Positions 1 through 9,815 of a DNA stretch of 64,000 bases are shown here, one piece after another. The notes beneath the pieces were generated by a model, which saw only the letters and a list, made by a program, of their open reading frames with translations, did no database searches and was not told the origin of the DNA. The position numbers and the translations under genes were made by a program. Each line of letters begins with the position of its first letter. Positions within the stretch are counted from its first letter, which is position 1. The stretch lies in contig CACLJX010000006.1 in the NCBI GenBank assembly GCA_902607435.1, positions 1-64,000 on the forward strand, in the 5' to 3' direction. The stretch is from an uncultured Alphaproteobacteria bacterium (GTDB lineage: Bacteria; Pseudomonadota; Alphaproteobacteria; HIMB59; GCA-002718135).

Positions 1-762
1 GGTGCAACAGAGAATATAATTATGGCTTCTGTTTTAGCTAAAGGTAAAACTAAAATAGTTAATGCAGCAAAAGAACCAGAAATTATTGATTTGTCTATTT
101 GTTTGAATAAGATGGGAGCTAAAATTTATGGAGCAGGTAGCAATATAATTGACATTGAAGGAGTAAAAGAATTAAAAAAAACAGAACATACAATAATTTC
201 TGATAGGATTGTAGCAGGTACTTATATTATAGCAGCAATAATGTTAAACAAGAAATTTGTTGTGAAAAATTTTAATCCAGAAACATTATCACAACCAATT
301 AAAATTTTACTTCGAATGGGTGCTAATTTAATTATAGGAGATGATTATGTCAAAATAAATCCTTGTAATTCAATTGATGGAGTCAAAATTGAAACTAACC
401 CTTATCCTGGTTTTCCAACTGATTTACAGGCACAAATGATGGCACTAATGTGTTTGGCAAAGGGCAAATCTGAAATAAAAGAAAAAATATTTGAAAATAG
501 ATTTATGCACGTTCCTGAACTGAATAGACTTGGAGCTAATATAAAAGTAATAAATGATATAGCTTTTATTAAAGGCAATAGAAAGTTTAAGGGAGCACAA
601 GTAATGGCAAGTGATTTAAGGGCGAGTGTTAGTTTAGTTTTAGCAGGATTATGTGCTGAAGGAGAAACAACAGTTAATAGGGTTTATCACTTGGATAGGG
701 GATATGAAAAAATTGAGGAAATTCTGGGGAATTGTGGTCCAAAAATAATTAGATTAAAATAA
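1..762 (+). CDS. murA: UDP-N-acetylglucosamine 1-carboxyvinyltransferase, 3' part only
   Basis: This is the C-terminal part (253 codons) of MurA, which transfers enolpyruvate to UDP-GlcNAc in the first committed step of peptidoglycan synthesis in the cytoplasm. The frame is open from base 1 (GATENIIM...), so the start lies outside the window. The family is usually about 420 residues, so roughly the first 170, including the PEP-binding cysteine, are missing here. The motif DRIVAGTY carries the general-base Asp, and the C-terminus (HLDRGYEKIEE) is typical. The 51-bp spacer to hisG holds only a weak hairpin. murA beside his genes and infA fits alphaproteobacterial gene order. Confidence 0.95.
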   Translation, partial: GATENIIMASVLAKGKTKIVNAAKEPEIIDLSICLNKMGAKIYGAGSNIIDIEGVKELKKTEHTIISDRIVAGTYIIAAIMLNKKFVVKNFNPETLSQPIKILLRMGANLIIGDDYVKINPCNSIDGVKIETNPYPGFPTDLQAQMMALMCLAKGKSEIKEKIFENRFMHVPELNRLGANIKVINDIAFIKGNRKFKGAQVMASDLRASVSLVLAGLCAEGETTVNRVYHLDRGYEKIEEILGNCGPKIIRLK

Positions 763-813
763 TCAAACTTTTTCTAGAAGTTTTGCGATAGGTGTGTAAA
801 ACGCCTAAAAATT

Positions 814-1467
814 ATGAAAATTCAAAAAATTATCATAGCCGTGCCACGTGGCAGAATAACTAAAGAATGTAAAAATTTGTTAAATAAGACAAGTTTTGCT
901 CCTGATCCTCAGCTATTTAATGATTCTACAAGAAAATTAACTTTTAACTCAACAAATAAAAATATTGATTACATAAAGGTAAGATCATTTGATGTATGTA
1001 CTTTTGTTGCTTTTGGTGCTGCTCACTTGGGTATTGCTGGAGATGATGTTGTCCAAGAGTTTGATTATTCTGAGGTTTATGCTCCATTAGATTTAAATAT
1101 TGGTCATTGCCGTCTATCTGTTGCTGCTTTAGAAACTTTGCTTGACAAAGAAGATCCGTCAACATGGAGTAACATTAGAATAGCTACAAAATATCCAAAT
1201 ATAGCAAAAAATTTTTATGCAAAGAAAGGTGTTCAGGTAGAAGCAATAAAACTAAACGGCTCAATGGAATTAGCCCCAACACTTTCCATGTGTCGAAGAA
1301 TAGTTGATCTTGTTTCAACTGGGAAAACTTTAAAAGAAAATGGTTTAAAAGAGATTGAAAAAATTATGGATGTTCAATCTAAATTAATAGTAAATAGATC
1401 AGCTTATAAAACCAAAATAGAAGAAATTTCATCTATTATCGAAACGTTTAAAAATAATATTCCATGA
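814..1467 (+). CDS. hisG: ATP phosphoribosyltransferase, short form
   Basis: HisG condenses ATP with PRPP, the first step of histidine biosynthesis. At 217 residues it is the short form, which lacks the C-terminal regulatory domain of the roughly 290-300-residue type. Short HisG normally works with the HisZ regulatory subunit, which is not in this window. The N-terminus (IAVPRGRI) and the PRPP-binding segment (IVDLVSTGKTLKENGL) are typical of the family. Its stop overlaps the hisD start (ATGA), so the two are very likely translationally coupled. Confidence 0.93.
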   Translation: MKIQKIIIAVPRGRITKECKNLLNKTSFAPDPQLFNDSTRKLTFNSTNKNIDYIKVRSFDVCTFVAFGAAHLGIAGDDVVQEFDYSEVYAPLDLNIGHCRLSVAALETLLDKEDPSTWSNIRIATKYPNIAKNFYAKKGVQVEAIKLNGSMELAPTLSMCRRIVDLVSTGKTLKENGLKEIEKIMDVQSKLIVNRSAYKTKIEEISSIIETFKNNIP

Positions 1468-2759
1468 AAATATTTAAACAAAAAGAAAAAAATTTTATAA
1501 ATAATATAAAATCATATTTACAATCTCGTGAAGAGGAAAATGCCGAATTAATAAATCTTAGTGTTAAAGAAATTATAAATGATGTTAAATTGCATGGTGA
1601 TAGTGCCTTAATCAAATATACAAAAAAGTTTGATAATGTTAATTTAATTAAGTCAGAAATATTAATACCTAGGAAAATGAGAGACAAAAATAAAGCAAAT
1701 ATTGATAAAAAAATAATGAAGTCATTTGAAATGGCAATTAACAATATAACTAAATTTCATAAACAACAGATGCCTCAAAATTATGAATTAGAAGAAAACA
1801 AGCTTAGAACAGGGTCTTTCTGGAAGGCTATTGATTCTGTGGGTTTATATGTGCCAGGTGGTAAAGCTGCTTATCCATCATCACTTTTAATGAATGTTAT
1901 ACCTGCTAAGGTTGCTGGTGTTAAAAGAATAATCGTTACAACTCCTTGTATAAAAGGAATAATCAATCCCTATGTGGCAGCTCTTCTGGATATTTTAGAA
2001 ATTGAAGAAGTTTACCAAATTGGCGGGGCTCAGGCAATCGCTGCTCTTGCATATGGGACAGAAACAATTAAACCCATAAATAAAATTTTTGGTCCAGGGA
2101 ATGCTTATGTTGCGAGTGCAAAAAAACAAGTTTTTGGGAAAGTAGGTATTGATCTTATTGCCGGCCCTTCAGAGATTATTGTTGTTGCAGATGAAGATAA
2201 TAATCCTGATTGGGTAGCGTCTGATTTAATAGCGCAGGCTGAGCACGATGAAAAAGCTCAGTCTATTTTGATCACCAATAACGAGATATTTTCTAAAGAA
2301 GTATTAACTAGGATTAGTATATTAGTTGAACGATTACCAAAAAAAGAAATAATTCTAAAAAGTATTAGTAATTTTGGAGCTATTTTAATTTTAGATAATT
2401 TCGATAATGCAGCAGAAATTATCAATTTAATTGGACCAGAGCATTTACATCTTCAAAACAAAGAAGCAGACAATATATTCAAAAAAATTAATAACGCAGG
2501 TAGTATTTTTATCGGGCCGTATAGCCCAGAAGTTTTTGGTGATTATATAGTTGGAACTAATCATATATTGCCAACTTTTGGTTCAGCTAAGTTTTCCTCA
2601 GGATTAGGTGTTTTAGATTTTATGACAAGAACTTCCTATGTCTATATGAATAAGGACAATTATTTACAATTATCTGACCATGTGGTTGATATGACAACAG
2701 TTGAGAAATTAGAAGGTCATAAATTGTCCGTTACAATTCGACAAAAGGATAAAAAATAA
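1464..2759 (+). CDS. hisD: Histidinol dehydrogenase
   Basis: HisD is the zinc- and NAD-dependent enzyme that oxidises L-histidinol to L-histidine, the last two steps of the pathway. The 431-residue length is normal. Diagnostic segments are [15 protein letters not shown], the [15 protein letters not shown] nucleotide region, [18 protein letters not shown], and [10 protein letters not shown] with the catalytic Glu-His. Near the end, [11 protein letters not shown] and GTNHILPT are also conserved. It starts inside the hisG stop codon. The following infA has its own strong ribosome-binding site, so all these genes may form one transcript. Confidence 0.97.
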   Translation: MKIFKQKEKNFINNIKSYLQSREEENAELINLSVKEIINDVKLHGDSALIKYTKKFDNVNLIKSEILIPRKMRDKNKANIDKKIMKSFEMAINNITKFHKQQMPQNYELEENKLRTGSFWKAIDSVGLYVPGGKAAYPSSLLMNVIPAKVAGVKRIIVTTPCIKGIINPYVAALLDILEIEEVYQIGGAQAIAALAYGTETIKPINKIFGPGNAYVASAKKQVFGKVGIDLIAGPSEIIVVADEDNNPDWVASDLIAQAEHDEKAQSILITNNEIFSKEVLTRISILVERLPKKEIILKSISNFGAILILDNFDNAAEIINLIGPEHLHLQNKEADNIFKKINNAGSIFIGPYSPEVFGDYIVGTNHILPTFGSAKFSSGLGVLDFMTRTSYVYMNKDNYLQLSDHVVDMTTVEKLEGHKLSVTIRQKDKK

Positions 2760-2790
2760 ATATAAGAATATACATATAACTGGAGAAAAG

Positions 2791-3009
2791 ATGCCAAAAG
2801 AAGGTTCAATTGAATTTCAAGGTGTAGTTTTAGAATTGCTTCCGAATGCAATGTTTAAAGTGAAACTAGAAAATGATCATGAAATACTAGCTCATTCATC
2901 TGGGAAAATGCGTAAGAATAGAATTAGAGTTTTGGCAGGAGATAAGGTTACAATTGAAATGACACCTTATGATTTAACAAAAGGACGTATTACTTTCAGA
3001 TGGAAATAG
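2791..3009 (+). CDS. infA: Translation initiation factor IF-1
   Basis: IF-1 is a 72-residue OB-fold protein that occupies the A site of the 30S subunit during initiation. The sequence matches IF-1 over its whole length: [20 protein letters not shown], then [16 protein letters not shown] and the ending [11 protein letters not shown] clear Shine-Dalgarno (TGGAGA) precedes the ATG. Its last codons overlap the start of yacG by ten bases. Confidence 0.97.
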   Translation: MPKEGSIEFQGVVLELLPNAMFKVKLENDHEILAHSSGKMRKNRIRVLAGDKVTIEMTPYDLTKGRITFRWK

Positions 3010-3179
3010 AATTTCCCTTAAAGAATATTATTAATATTAGAAAAAAAAAATATAATAAGTGTCCTACTTGTAAAAAATCTTCCACTTCATCTTATATTCC
3101 TTTTTGTTCAAAAAAATGTAGTGATATTGATTTAATGAAATGGTTATCTGATGATAAATATTTAAACAATAATAAATAA
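3000..3179 (+). CDS. yacG: DNA gyrase inhibitor YacG, small zinc-ribbon protein
   Basis: This is a 59-residue ORF starting at an ATG that overlaps the last codons of infA. The protein contains KCPTCKKSS, then [20 protein letters not shown], which is the family signature: CxxC, PFCSxxC and an acidic xxDLxxWL motif. YacG proteins bind one zinc ion and, in E. coli, inhibit DNA gyrase by binding GyrB. In many alphaproteobacteria yacG follows infA, maf and rng and precedes tRNA-Phe. Here maf and rng are absent from that spot. Residues after the Trp are low-complexity (Asn/Lys). Confidence 0.88.
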   Translation: MEIEFPLKNIINIRKKKYNKCPTCKKSSTSSYIPFCSKKCSDIDLMKWLSDDKYLNNNK

Positions 3180-3235
3180 TTTATTTAAATAAATAATTGA
3201 AAAAAGTGATAAAACAATTTATCTAAATTTTTTTT

Positions 3236-3311
<76 letters not shown>

Positions 3312-3372
3312 TATTTTTTAATAATTATTTTTCTTACGAAATATATATTATAGTTTGTTAAAAATTGATTTT

Positions 3373-4350
3373 ATGAAAAGTATTCTTGTTTTTACTAATG
3401 GTGAAAAAATAGGAGATGGACTGATAAAATTGCCTCTCTTACATGAATTAAAAAAAAGATTACCTAATACAAAAATCTATTGGATGACAGATACAGGAAT
3501 TACGATTTACAATAGCAGATTAAAAAATATTGCCTTACAATATATAGACAAAATTTTTGAAAAAGCTGAAATACAACCTTTTATTTGGAAAAAAATTTCA
3601 AAAAAATATAATTTTGAAAGTATGAAATTTGATTGCATATTTGATACTCAAAAAGCAGTAATGAGAACAATTGCTCTTAAAAGAATAAAACACGATATGT
3701 TTATTTCTTCTTCAGCAGCAGGTTTATTTTCCAGTAAAAAAATTCCAAAAAAAAATAATAAAAGAAATTATTATTTAGATGAATTAATATCTCTTGTTGA
3801 TTTAATCCATCCTGGAAAATATAAAGCTGATTTCAAAATTCCATTACCTAAAAAATTATTAGATCAATTAGATAAATTATTTGATAAAAATAAAAAATAT
3901 TTTGGTTATGCCCCAGGTGCTGGTGAAAAAAATAGAATATGGAATATTGAAAATTTTATTGAGGTTGCTCAATATTTTGAAAAAAAGAATTATAAAAGTG
4001 TATTTTTTATTGGACCAGAAGATCATTGGTTAATTAGTAAAATAAAAAAATCATTCCCACATGCTTTATACCCAGAAGAAATAATTAAAGAATTTTCTGG
4101 TCCTGAAATTGTTATGTCTTGTACTAAATATTTATCGTGTGCTTTGGCAAATGATAGCGGAGTAGGTCACATGTTATCTACACAATATTGTAATTTATTT
4201 AAACTTTTTGGCCATCATGATGCAGTAAAATTTACACCTCATAGCTCAAATATTTTTACAATTAGTTCTCAGGATTTTGGAAGCAAAGATATAAATTTTA
4301 TTCAATTAAGAGATGTAATTACTTTAATAGAAAAAAAATTGTCTATATGA
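3373..4350 (+). CDS. Glycosyltransferase family 9 (heptosyltransferase-like)
   Basis: This resembles ADP-heptose:LPS heptosyltransferases (GT9), which add core sugars to lipid A-core in the cytoplasm. The N-terminus (MKSILVFTNGEKIGDGLIKL) corresponds to the usual RIGDxxxxxP start of the family. The donor-binding half holds YFGYAPGAGEKNRIW, similar to the GAxxxxKxW motif, then FIGPEDHW and ALANDSGVGHML. A TTG start six codons upstream (3355) is possible, but ATG 3373 begins exactly at the family N-terminus. The acceptor sugar cannot be told from sequence. Confidence 0.8.
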   Translation: MKSILVFTNGEKIGDGLIKLPLLHELKKRLPNTKIYWMTDTGITIYNSRLKNIALQYIDKIFEKAEIQPFIWKKISKKYNFESMKFDCIFDTQKAVMRTIALKRIKHDMFISSSAAGLFSSKKIPKKNNKRNYYLDELISLVDLIHPGKYKADFKIPLPKKLLDQLDKLFDKNKKYFGYAPGAGEKNRIWNIENFIEVAQYFEKKNYKSVFFIGPEDHWLISKIKKSFPHALYPEEIIKEFSGPEIVMSCTKYLSCALANDSGVGHMLSTQYCNLFKLFGHHDAVKFTPHSSNIFTISSQDFGSKDINFIQLRDVITLIEKKLSI

Positions 4351-4359
4351 ATCTAGAAC

Positions 4360-5640
4360 ATGAATTTATTTAAGAATAAAAATATAGAAAGAAAAATTGG
4401 ACCTAAATTTGGTAAAAAAATTCATAATAATTTTATAAATGAGTTCAAACCAAGACTATATGAAAACCAAATTAATTTTGATCGTATGCGAATGTATCGG
4501 CTTAATAGAGTCAGAGAACAATTATTAAAAAATGATATTGGAGCTTGTATTTTATTTGATCCTATAAATATACGTTATGCTACTGATACAACAAATATGG
4601 CCGTGTTTTCTTTTCATTTAATGACTCGTTATGTTTTTATTCCTGCAAGTGGACCGGTAATATTATTTGAGTATCCAAAATGTGAACATATATTCGAGAA
4701 TAATTGCACAATAGATGAGGTAAGGCATGTAATAAGTTGGGATTTTTTTTCATGGGGTAATAGTGTTTATCAAAAAGCATTAGAATGGGCCAAAGCTGTA
4801 GATGAATTAATGCAAAAATACAGTTCTGATAATATAAATCTTGCCATTGATGTTTGTGATCCAGCTGGAATTAATGCTTTGCAAGACAATTATGATTATA
4901 AATTATTTAATGCTCAAAAATATTTAGAAATTGCTAGATCAATAAAATCGGAAGACGAAATAGTATGTTTGCAAGCATCAATAAAAACAGCTGAAAAGGG
5001 CATATCCTTAATGCATGAAAAGCTTCAAGCTAATGTTACTGAAGAGGAATTATGGTCTTATCTTCACAAAACAAACATTGAAAATGGAGGTGAATGGATT
5101 GAAACAAGACTACTTAGTTCGGGATCACGAACGAACCCGTGGCTTCAAGAGTGCAGCAACAGAATTATTCAACAAGGTGATTTAGTTGCTTTTGATACAG
5201 ACATGGTCGGCCCATACGGATATTGTGCAGATATTTCTAGAACATTTGTAGAAGGCGGAAAGTTAAACGATGAACAAAAAAAACTTCATAATTTAGCTTA
5301 TGAAAATATAAAATATAACGAGCAGCTTATTAAACCCGGTGTGACTTTTAGAGAATTTGCTGAAAAAGCCTGGAAGCTTCCTGATAATTGTTATGATAAT
5401 CATTATCCCTGTCAGGTTCATGGCATTGGTATGTGTGATGAATGGCCATTTATAGCTTATCCAGATAAAGACTATAGTAACGGAGATTATAGCAGCGTAT
5501 TTGAGGAAAATATGGTGATTTGTGTTGAAAGTTATATTGGTGAGGTAGGAGAAAAAGAAGGAGTAAAACTAGAAGACCAGTATTTGATTACAAAAAATGG
5601 ATTAAAACTTTTAACAAACTATCCTTTAAACCAAATTTAA
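4360..5640 (+). CDS. dddP: DMSP lyase DddP-like, M24 metallopeptidase fold
   Basis: DddP is an M24-fold (pita-bread) metalloenzyme that cleaves dimethylsulfoniopropionate into acrylate and dimethyl sulfide. The full 426 residues match the family, with FDPINIRYATDTTNM near the N-terminus. From memory of Roseobacter DddP (D295, D297, D307, H371, D377, E406, E421), all seven metal and catalytic positions are present with identical spacing where checked: D279, D281, D291, H354, D360, E390, E405. The motif HGIGMCDEWP, with its catalytic Asp, argues for DddP rather than an ordinary Xaa-Pro peptidase. bhmT lies just downstream, which fits methylated-osmolyte use. Substrate remains inference. Confidence 0.78.
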   Translation: MNLFKNKNIERKIGPKFGKKIHNNFINEFKPRLYENQINFDRMRMYRLNRVREQLLKNDIGACILFDPINIRYATDTTNMAVFSFHLMTRYVFIPASGPVILFEYPKCEHIFENNCTIDEVRHVISWDFFSWGNSVYQKALEWAKAVDELMQKYSSDNINLAIDVCDPAGINALQDNYDYKLFNAQKYLEIARSIKSEDEIVCLQASIKTAEKGISLMHEKLQANVTEEELWSYLHKTNIENGGEWIETRLLSSGSRTNPWLQECSNRIIQQGDLVAFDTDMVGPYGYCADISRTFVEGGKLNDEQKKLHNLAYENIKYNEQLIKPGVTFREFAEKAWKLPDNCYDNHYPCQVHGIGMCDEWPFIAYPDKDYSNGDYSSVFEENMVICVESYIGEVGEKEGVKLEDQYLITKNGLKLLTNYPLNQI

Positions 5641-6263
5641 TTTTTTTTAACTAAACAAAGCCAGGCTTCTACATCTTTATTCACGATGTATGAAGACTTA
5701 GATAAATTAAGTACTTCCCATGACTTATTTTGTGATAATTCGTTAATTTTTTTATCAAATTTATACTCTGTGTATATTCCTTCATTTATTGTAAAGCAAA
5801 TATAGCCATTTTTATTTGTTACACGGATAAATTCATCTAATGCGTGTGCTTTTACGTGTCCATATGTGAATGTACCAACACATATAATAGCACCGAAATC
5901 ATTATCGTCATACTTAAGAGGTTCATTCAAATCAATTAGTTCTACAGTTTGATAAATGTTATTTGGAATGAGATTCAACATACTTTGAGAAAAATCAACT
6001 CCATAAATATTAGTAAAACCGCTTTTTTTTAATTCTATCCCAGCAAGACCTGACCCACATCCAGCATCTAGTATTTTTATATTTTTATCATGTATGTATT
6101 TATCTAAAAGCTGAACTGTATTAACAGGGGCAGTATATTCCCATTCAATCATATCTTGATTAAATTGAGCATTTTTTGTCCAATCATCATAGTATTTTAA
6201 AACTTTATCTTTAGATGTAAGCTTGTAAATTGGTAGTTTATTGTCAGTGTCTTTATTAATCAT
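5637..6263 (-). CDS. Class I SAM-dependent methyltransferase
   Basis: This is a 208-residue Rossmann-fold methyltransferase. Motif I is ILDAGCGSG (residues 64-72), followed by the acidic strand-2 end YGVDFSQSML. IICVGTFTYGHV is the motif II/post-II region. The overall pattern resembles the WBSCR27/Mettl27 group of small-molecule methyltransferases, but the substrate is unknown. It converges on dddP with a 4-bp overlap of the 3' ends and is divergent from bhmT, so the 80-bp gap 6264-6343 should hold both promoters. Confidence 0.8.
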   Translation of the reverse strand: MINKDTDNKLPIYKLTSKDKVLKYYDDWTKNAQFNQDMIEWEYTAPVNTVQLLDKYIHDKNIKILDAGCGSGLAGIELKKSGFTNIYGVDFSQSMLNLIPNNIYQTVELIDLNEPLKYDDNDFGAIICVGTFTYGHVKAHALDEFIRVTNKNGYICFTINEGIYTEYKFDKKINELSQNKSWEVLNLSKSSYIVNKDVEAWLCLVKKN

Positions 6264-6343
6264 AGAACATTTTTTGAAGACTAAACAAATCTATTTTCAG
6301 TTCAATAAAAATATGATTAAAAAGAATTATATTTGGAGAGTGT

Positions 6344-7390
6344 ATGAGTAAAAATTTGATTTCAAGATTAAATGAAAGTCCTGTTATTTGTGCTGAAGGA
6401 TATTTATTTGCTATGGAGAGACGCGGCTATCTACAAGCTGGAGCTTTTGTACCTGAAGTAGTTTTGGAACATCCAGAAGTTGTAACACAATTACATCGTG
6501 AATTTATCCGCTCTGGATCTGATGTGGTTCAAGCTTTTACGTATTATGGACATCGTGAAAAATTAAAAATTATTGGCAAAGAAGATAAGTTAGAGGTACT
6601 GCAAAAAAACGCATTAAAAATTGCAAAAGATACAGCGAATGAATTTCCTGATTTAGACTTAATGATTGCAGGTAATGTTTCAAATACTTGTGTTTATGAC
6701 CCAAATGACAATTCAACAATTGCAGAATGTCGTAAAATGTTTGAAGAACAGGTTGCATGGGCAAAAGAAGCTGGTGTTGATTTTATTATGGCTGAAACAT
6801 TGTCTTGGCTCGAAGAAGCAAAAATTGCTCTTAAGGTAATTAAGGAAGCTGATATGATTGCTGTTACAAATATAACTATTCATCAAGAAGCAAAGACAAG
6901 AGACGGATATACGCCTGAAGATGCATGTAAGATTCTAGAAGATTTGGGTTCTGAAGTAGTTGGATTAAATTGTAGCCGTGGTCCTAAAATGACAATGAAA
7001 CTTCTACCTAAAATAAGAGAAAAGGTTTCATGTCATGTTTCTGCATTGCCAGTTCCTTATCGCACAACTGAAGAAGAACCAGGTTTTTTGAATATGACAG
7101 ATCATAACTGCGATTGTATCCCAGGCGGGAACGCTTTTCCAGTAGCACTGGATAATTTATATTGTAATAGATTTGAAATGGGAGAATTTGCAAAAGAGTG
7201 TGCTGGTAAAAATATTAATTTTATTGGAATTTGTTGTGGAGCAGAACCTCATCATGTGAGGGAAATGGCAGTAGCACTGGGCAAGAAACCTTTGTCTTAT
7301 CAATATTATCCAGACATGAGTAAGCACCAAGCTCATGGTACAGATCCACTGCTTAAAAAAGTAAATACTGACTTTGCTCTAAAATTTTAG
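6344..7390 (+). CDS. bhmT: Betaine-homocysteine S-methyltransferase
   Basis: This cytosolic zinc enzyme moves a methyl group from glycine betaine to homocysteine, giving methionine and dimethylglycine. The 348 residues are collinear with BHMT: FAMERRGYLQAGAFVPE, then HREFIRSGSDVVQAFTYY. The three zinc cysteines are visible as C210 (GLNCSRGP) and C297-C298 (GICCGAEPHH). Family members can also accept DMSP as methyl donor (established for some). A Shine-Dalgarno GGAGAG sits before the ATG. The dimethylglycine dehydrogenase-like gene begins 7 bp after the stop, so product and next enzyme are encoded together. Confidence 0.9.
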   Translation: MSKNLISRLNESPVICAEGYLFAMERRGYLQAGAFVPEVVLEHPEVVTQLHREFIRSGSDVVQAFTYYGHREKLKIIGKEDKLEVLQKNALKIAKDTANEFPDLDLMIAGNVSNTCVYDPNDNSTIAECRKMFEEQVAWAKEAGVDFIMAETLSWLEEAKIALKVIKEADMIAVTNITIHQEAKTRDGYTPEDACKILEDLGSEVVGLNCSRGPKMTMKLLPKIREKVSCHVSALPVPYRTTEEEPGFLNMTDHNCDCIPGGNAFPVALDNLYCNRFEMGEFAKECAGKNINFIGICCGAEPHHVREMAVALGKKPLSYQYYPDMSKHQAHGTDPLLKKVNTDFALKF

Positions 7391-7397
7391 TGTTTTG

Positions 7398-9815
7398 ATG
7401 AAAGCACAGGCTAAGGTTGTAATTATTGGTGGTGGTGTTGTTGGATGTTCAATATTATTTCATTTAGCTAAATTTGGATTAAAGGATTGTATTTTATTGG
7501 AGCGGAATGAATTAACATCTGGTTCTTCCTGGCATGCTGCAGGAAATGTACACGTTATTTCGTCGGATCCAAATATTTCAAGACTAATGGCTTATACGAT
7601 TAATTTGTACAAAGAGATTGAAGAAACCTCAGGCCATTCTGTTGGTATGAAACAAAATGGTGGTTTTTATTTGGCTTCTAATGAAGCATGGCATGATTAT
7701 CTTAAAAGAGAACGTTCTAAAGCTCGCTATATGGGACTGGATCAAGAATTTATTTCTTTAGAAGATGTCGCAAAAAAAAATCCACTAATTGATCCTAAAC
7801 ACTATATTGCAGCACTCTGGGATCCCATTGATGCTGAAGTTGATCCAACAGGTGTGACTTATGCTTATGCTAAATCGGCAAAAGTACACGGAGGTAGTTA
7901 TTATACACACACCACTGTTGTGGAGACCAACCAAAGAGCGGATGGATCATGGGATGTTATTACTGAAAAAGGAAATATTCATGCAGAGATAATTATAAAT
8001 GCAGCTGGATTGTGGGCACGTGAAGTTGGACAGTTAGCCGGTGTTCATTTTCCTATTCAACCAATGGAGCATCACTATTTAATCACAGAATCAATTCCTG
8101 AGATTGAAGCACTCAGTAAGGATCAACGTCTACCAGTCGGAACAGATTTTGAAGGAAATATTTATTTTAGACAAGAAGGAAATGGAATCTTGTTAGGAAC
8201 ATATGAAGCAAAATCAACTCCTTGGCAGGTAAAAGGAACACCCGCGAATTTTGGACATGAATTACTTGAAGCAAAATTAGAAAATATACAAGACAGATTA
8301 GCTATAGGATTTAAACGCTTTCCTGCATTAGAAAAAGCTGGGATAAAAAATATTGTTAATGGACCTTTTACTTTTGGTCCTGATGGAAATCCTTTAATTG
8401 GACCAGTGCCAGGTAAAAAAAATTATTGGGCGGCAGTTGCTATAATGGCCGGGTTTTGCCAAGCTGGTGGAGTTGGCAAATCAATAGCAGAATGGATTAT
8501 TGATGGAGAACCGTCAATTGATGTATGGGCCATGGATGTTGCACGTTTTGGGAATTATGCTTCTCCTGAATATGGAACAATTAAGTCTTCTGAAAATTAT
8601 GAGCGTCGTTTTATAATGACATTTCCAAATGAAACACTTCCTAAAGGACGCAAACAAAAAACAACATCTTTATATGATCGTTTTATTGATCGTGGAGCTG
8701 TTATGGGAGATAGTTTTGGACTTGAGCATGTATTGTGGTTTGCAAATAATACAGAAAATGCACATGAAGAACCTACCTTTAAACGTTCAAGAGCACATGA
8801 ATATGTAGCTAAAGAAGTTAAAGCAGTTCGAAATGGTGTCGGGTGTTCCGAAATAGCTAATTTTGCCAAACATTTAATTACTGGCAAAGGAGCAAGAAAT
8901 TTTCTTGATTATATATTAGCAGGAACTATTCCTCACCAGGGACGAATATCACTTTCACCAATGTTATCACCTAAAGGAAAATTAATCGGAGATCTAACTG
9001 TGTCTTGTATAAATGAAGAAAAATTCATGCTTTTTGGCTCAGGTGCTCTACAAGAATCACATCGAAGATGGTTTGAAAGTTTTTTACCAAAAGAAGATGT
9101 TCAATACAAAAATTGTTCAGATGAATTACAAGGAATAGCAATCTCAGGTCCAAAATCTCGAGAGCTGTTATCAAGAATTTGTCGGGAAAATGTTTCAGAA
9201 GATTCATTGAAGTTTCTTGATATAAGAGAAACTTTTGTAGCTAGAGTCCCCTGCATATTGAATAGGATATCTTTTTCAGGAGAACTTGGTTATGAGATAT
9301 ATACAGCGCCACATTTTCACTTAAAACTTTTTGAAGAAATAGAAAGTAAGGGAGCAGAATTAGGATTAACATTGTATGGATCTAGAGCCCTAATGTCTTT
9401 GCGTTTAGAAAAAAGTTGGGGAGCATGGGGGGTAGATTATAGGCCTGATTTTACTGCTATGGAATCGGGTTTGAATCAATTTATAAATTGGAAAAAAGAT
9501 TTTATAGGAAAGAAATTAAGTATTCAGGAAAAAGAAGCCGGACCTTTAAAAAAACTATCTGTCATGGTTGTTGCAACAAAAGATATAGATGTGATTAATG
9601 ATGAAGCTATTATGAAAGATAATAAATGTGTTGGCTATGTAACTTCAGGTGGATACGCACATTATGTTCAAAAGAGTATAGCTTTTGGATATTTGCCAAT
9701 TGAATTAACAAAAAAGGATACAAAGTTAGAGATTGAAATTAACGGTCAATTTTATTCTGCAAAAGTTATAACCGAGCCTTTATACGATCCGCAGGGTTTA
9801 AAAATGAGAAGTTAA
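7398..9815 (+). CDS. Dimethylglycine/sarcosine dehydrogenase-like flavoprotein with GcvT domain
   Basis: This 805-residue protein fuses an N-terminal FAD-dependent amine oxidase (DAO fold, about residues 1-390) to a C-terminal folate-binding aminomethyltransferase (GcvT) unit (about 420-800). The dinucleotide motif is VVIIGGGVVGCSI. SGSSWHAAGN contains the His that carries covalent FAD in dimethylglycine dehydrogenase. It would oxidatively demethylate dimethylglycine or sarcosine and pass the one-carbon unit to tetrahydrofolate. It follows bhmT directly. A TTG one codon upstream (7395) is an alternative start. Dimethylglycine versus sarcosine specificity cannot be fixed from sequence, but context favours dimethylglycine. 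Confidence 0.85.
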   Translation: MKAQAKVVIIGGGVVGCSILFHLAKFGLKDCILLERNELTSGSSWHAAGNVHVISSDPNISRLMAYTINLYKEIEETSGHSVGMKQNGGFYLASNEAWHDYLKRERSKARYMGLDQEFISLEDVAKKNPLIDPKHYIAALWDPIDAEVDPTGVTYAYAKSAKVHGGSYYTHTTVVETNQRADGSWDVITEKGNIHAEIIINAAGLWAREVGQLAGVHFPIQPMEHHYLITESIPEIEALSKDQRLPVGTDFEGNIYFRQEGNGILLGTYEAKSTPWQVKGTPANFGHELLEAKLENIQDRLAIGFKRFPALEKAGIKNIVNGPFTFGPDGNPLIGPVPGKKNYWAAVAIMAGFCQAGGVGKSIAEWIIDGEPSIDVWAMDVARFGNYASPEYGTIKSSENYERRFIMTFPNETLPKGRKQKTTSLYDRFIDRGAVMGDSFGLEHVLWFANNTENAHEEPTFKRSRAHEYVAKEVKAVRNGVGCSEIANFAKHLITGKGARNFLDYILAGTIPHQGRISLSPMLSPKGKLIGDLTVSCINEEKFMLFGSGALQESHRRWFESFLPKEDVQYKNCSDELQGIAISGPKSRELLSRICRENVSEDSLKFLDIRETFVARVPCILNRISFSGELGYEIYTAPHFHLKLFEEIESKGAELGLTLYGSRALMSLRLEKSWGAWGVDYRPDFTAMESGLNQFINWKKDFIGKKLSIQEKEAGPLKKLSVMVVATKDIDVINDEAIMKDNKCVGYVTSGGYAHYVQKSIAFGYLPIELTKKDTKLEIEINGQFYSAKVITEPLYDPQGLKMRS

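Noticed and set aside
777-813. Terminator between murA and hisG
   Set aside because: AGGTGTGTAAAACGCCT can form only a 5-bp stem with one G-T pair and is followed by A-rich rather than T-rich sequence.
944-1165. 73-codon minus-strand ORF inside hisG
   Set aside because: It lies wholly within a well-supported gene, is Gln/His-rich in a way expected for a shadow frame and matches no family I know.
6264-6343. SAM riboswitch before bhmT
   Set aside because: SAM-binding riboswitches occur before bhmT in some marine alphaproteobacteria. I looked for SAM-II and SAM-V conserved cores and did not find them in this 80-bp gap.
8597-8887. 96-codon minus-strand ORF inside the dehydrogenase-like gene
   Set aside because: It is the antisense shadow of a conserved flavoprotein, with no ribosome-binding site and no recognisable domain.
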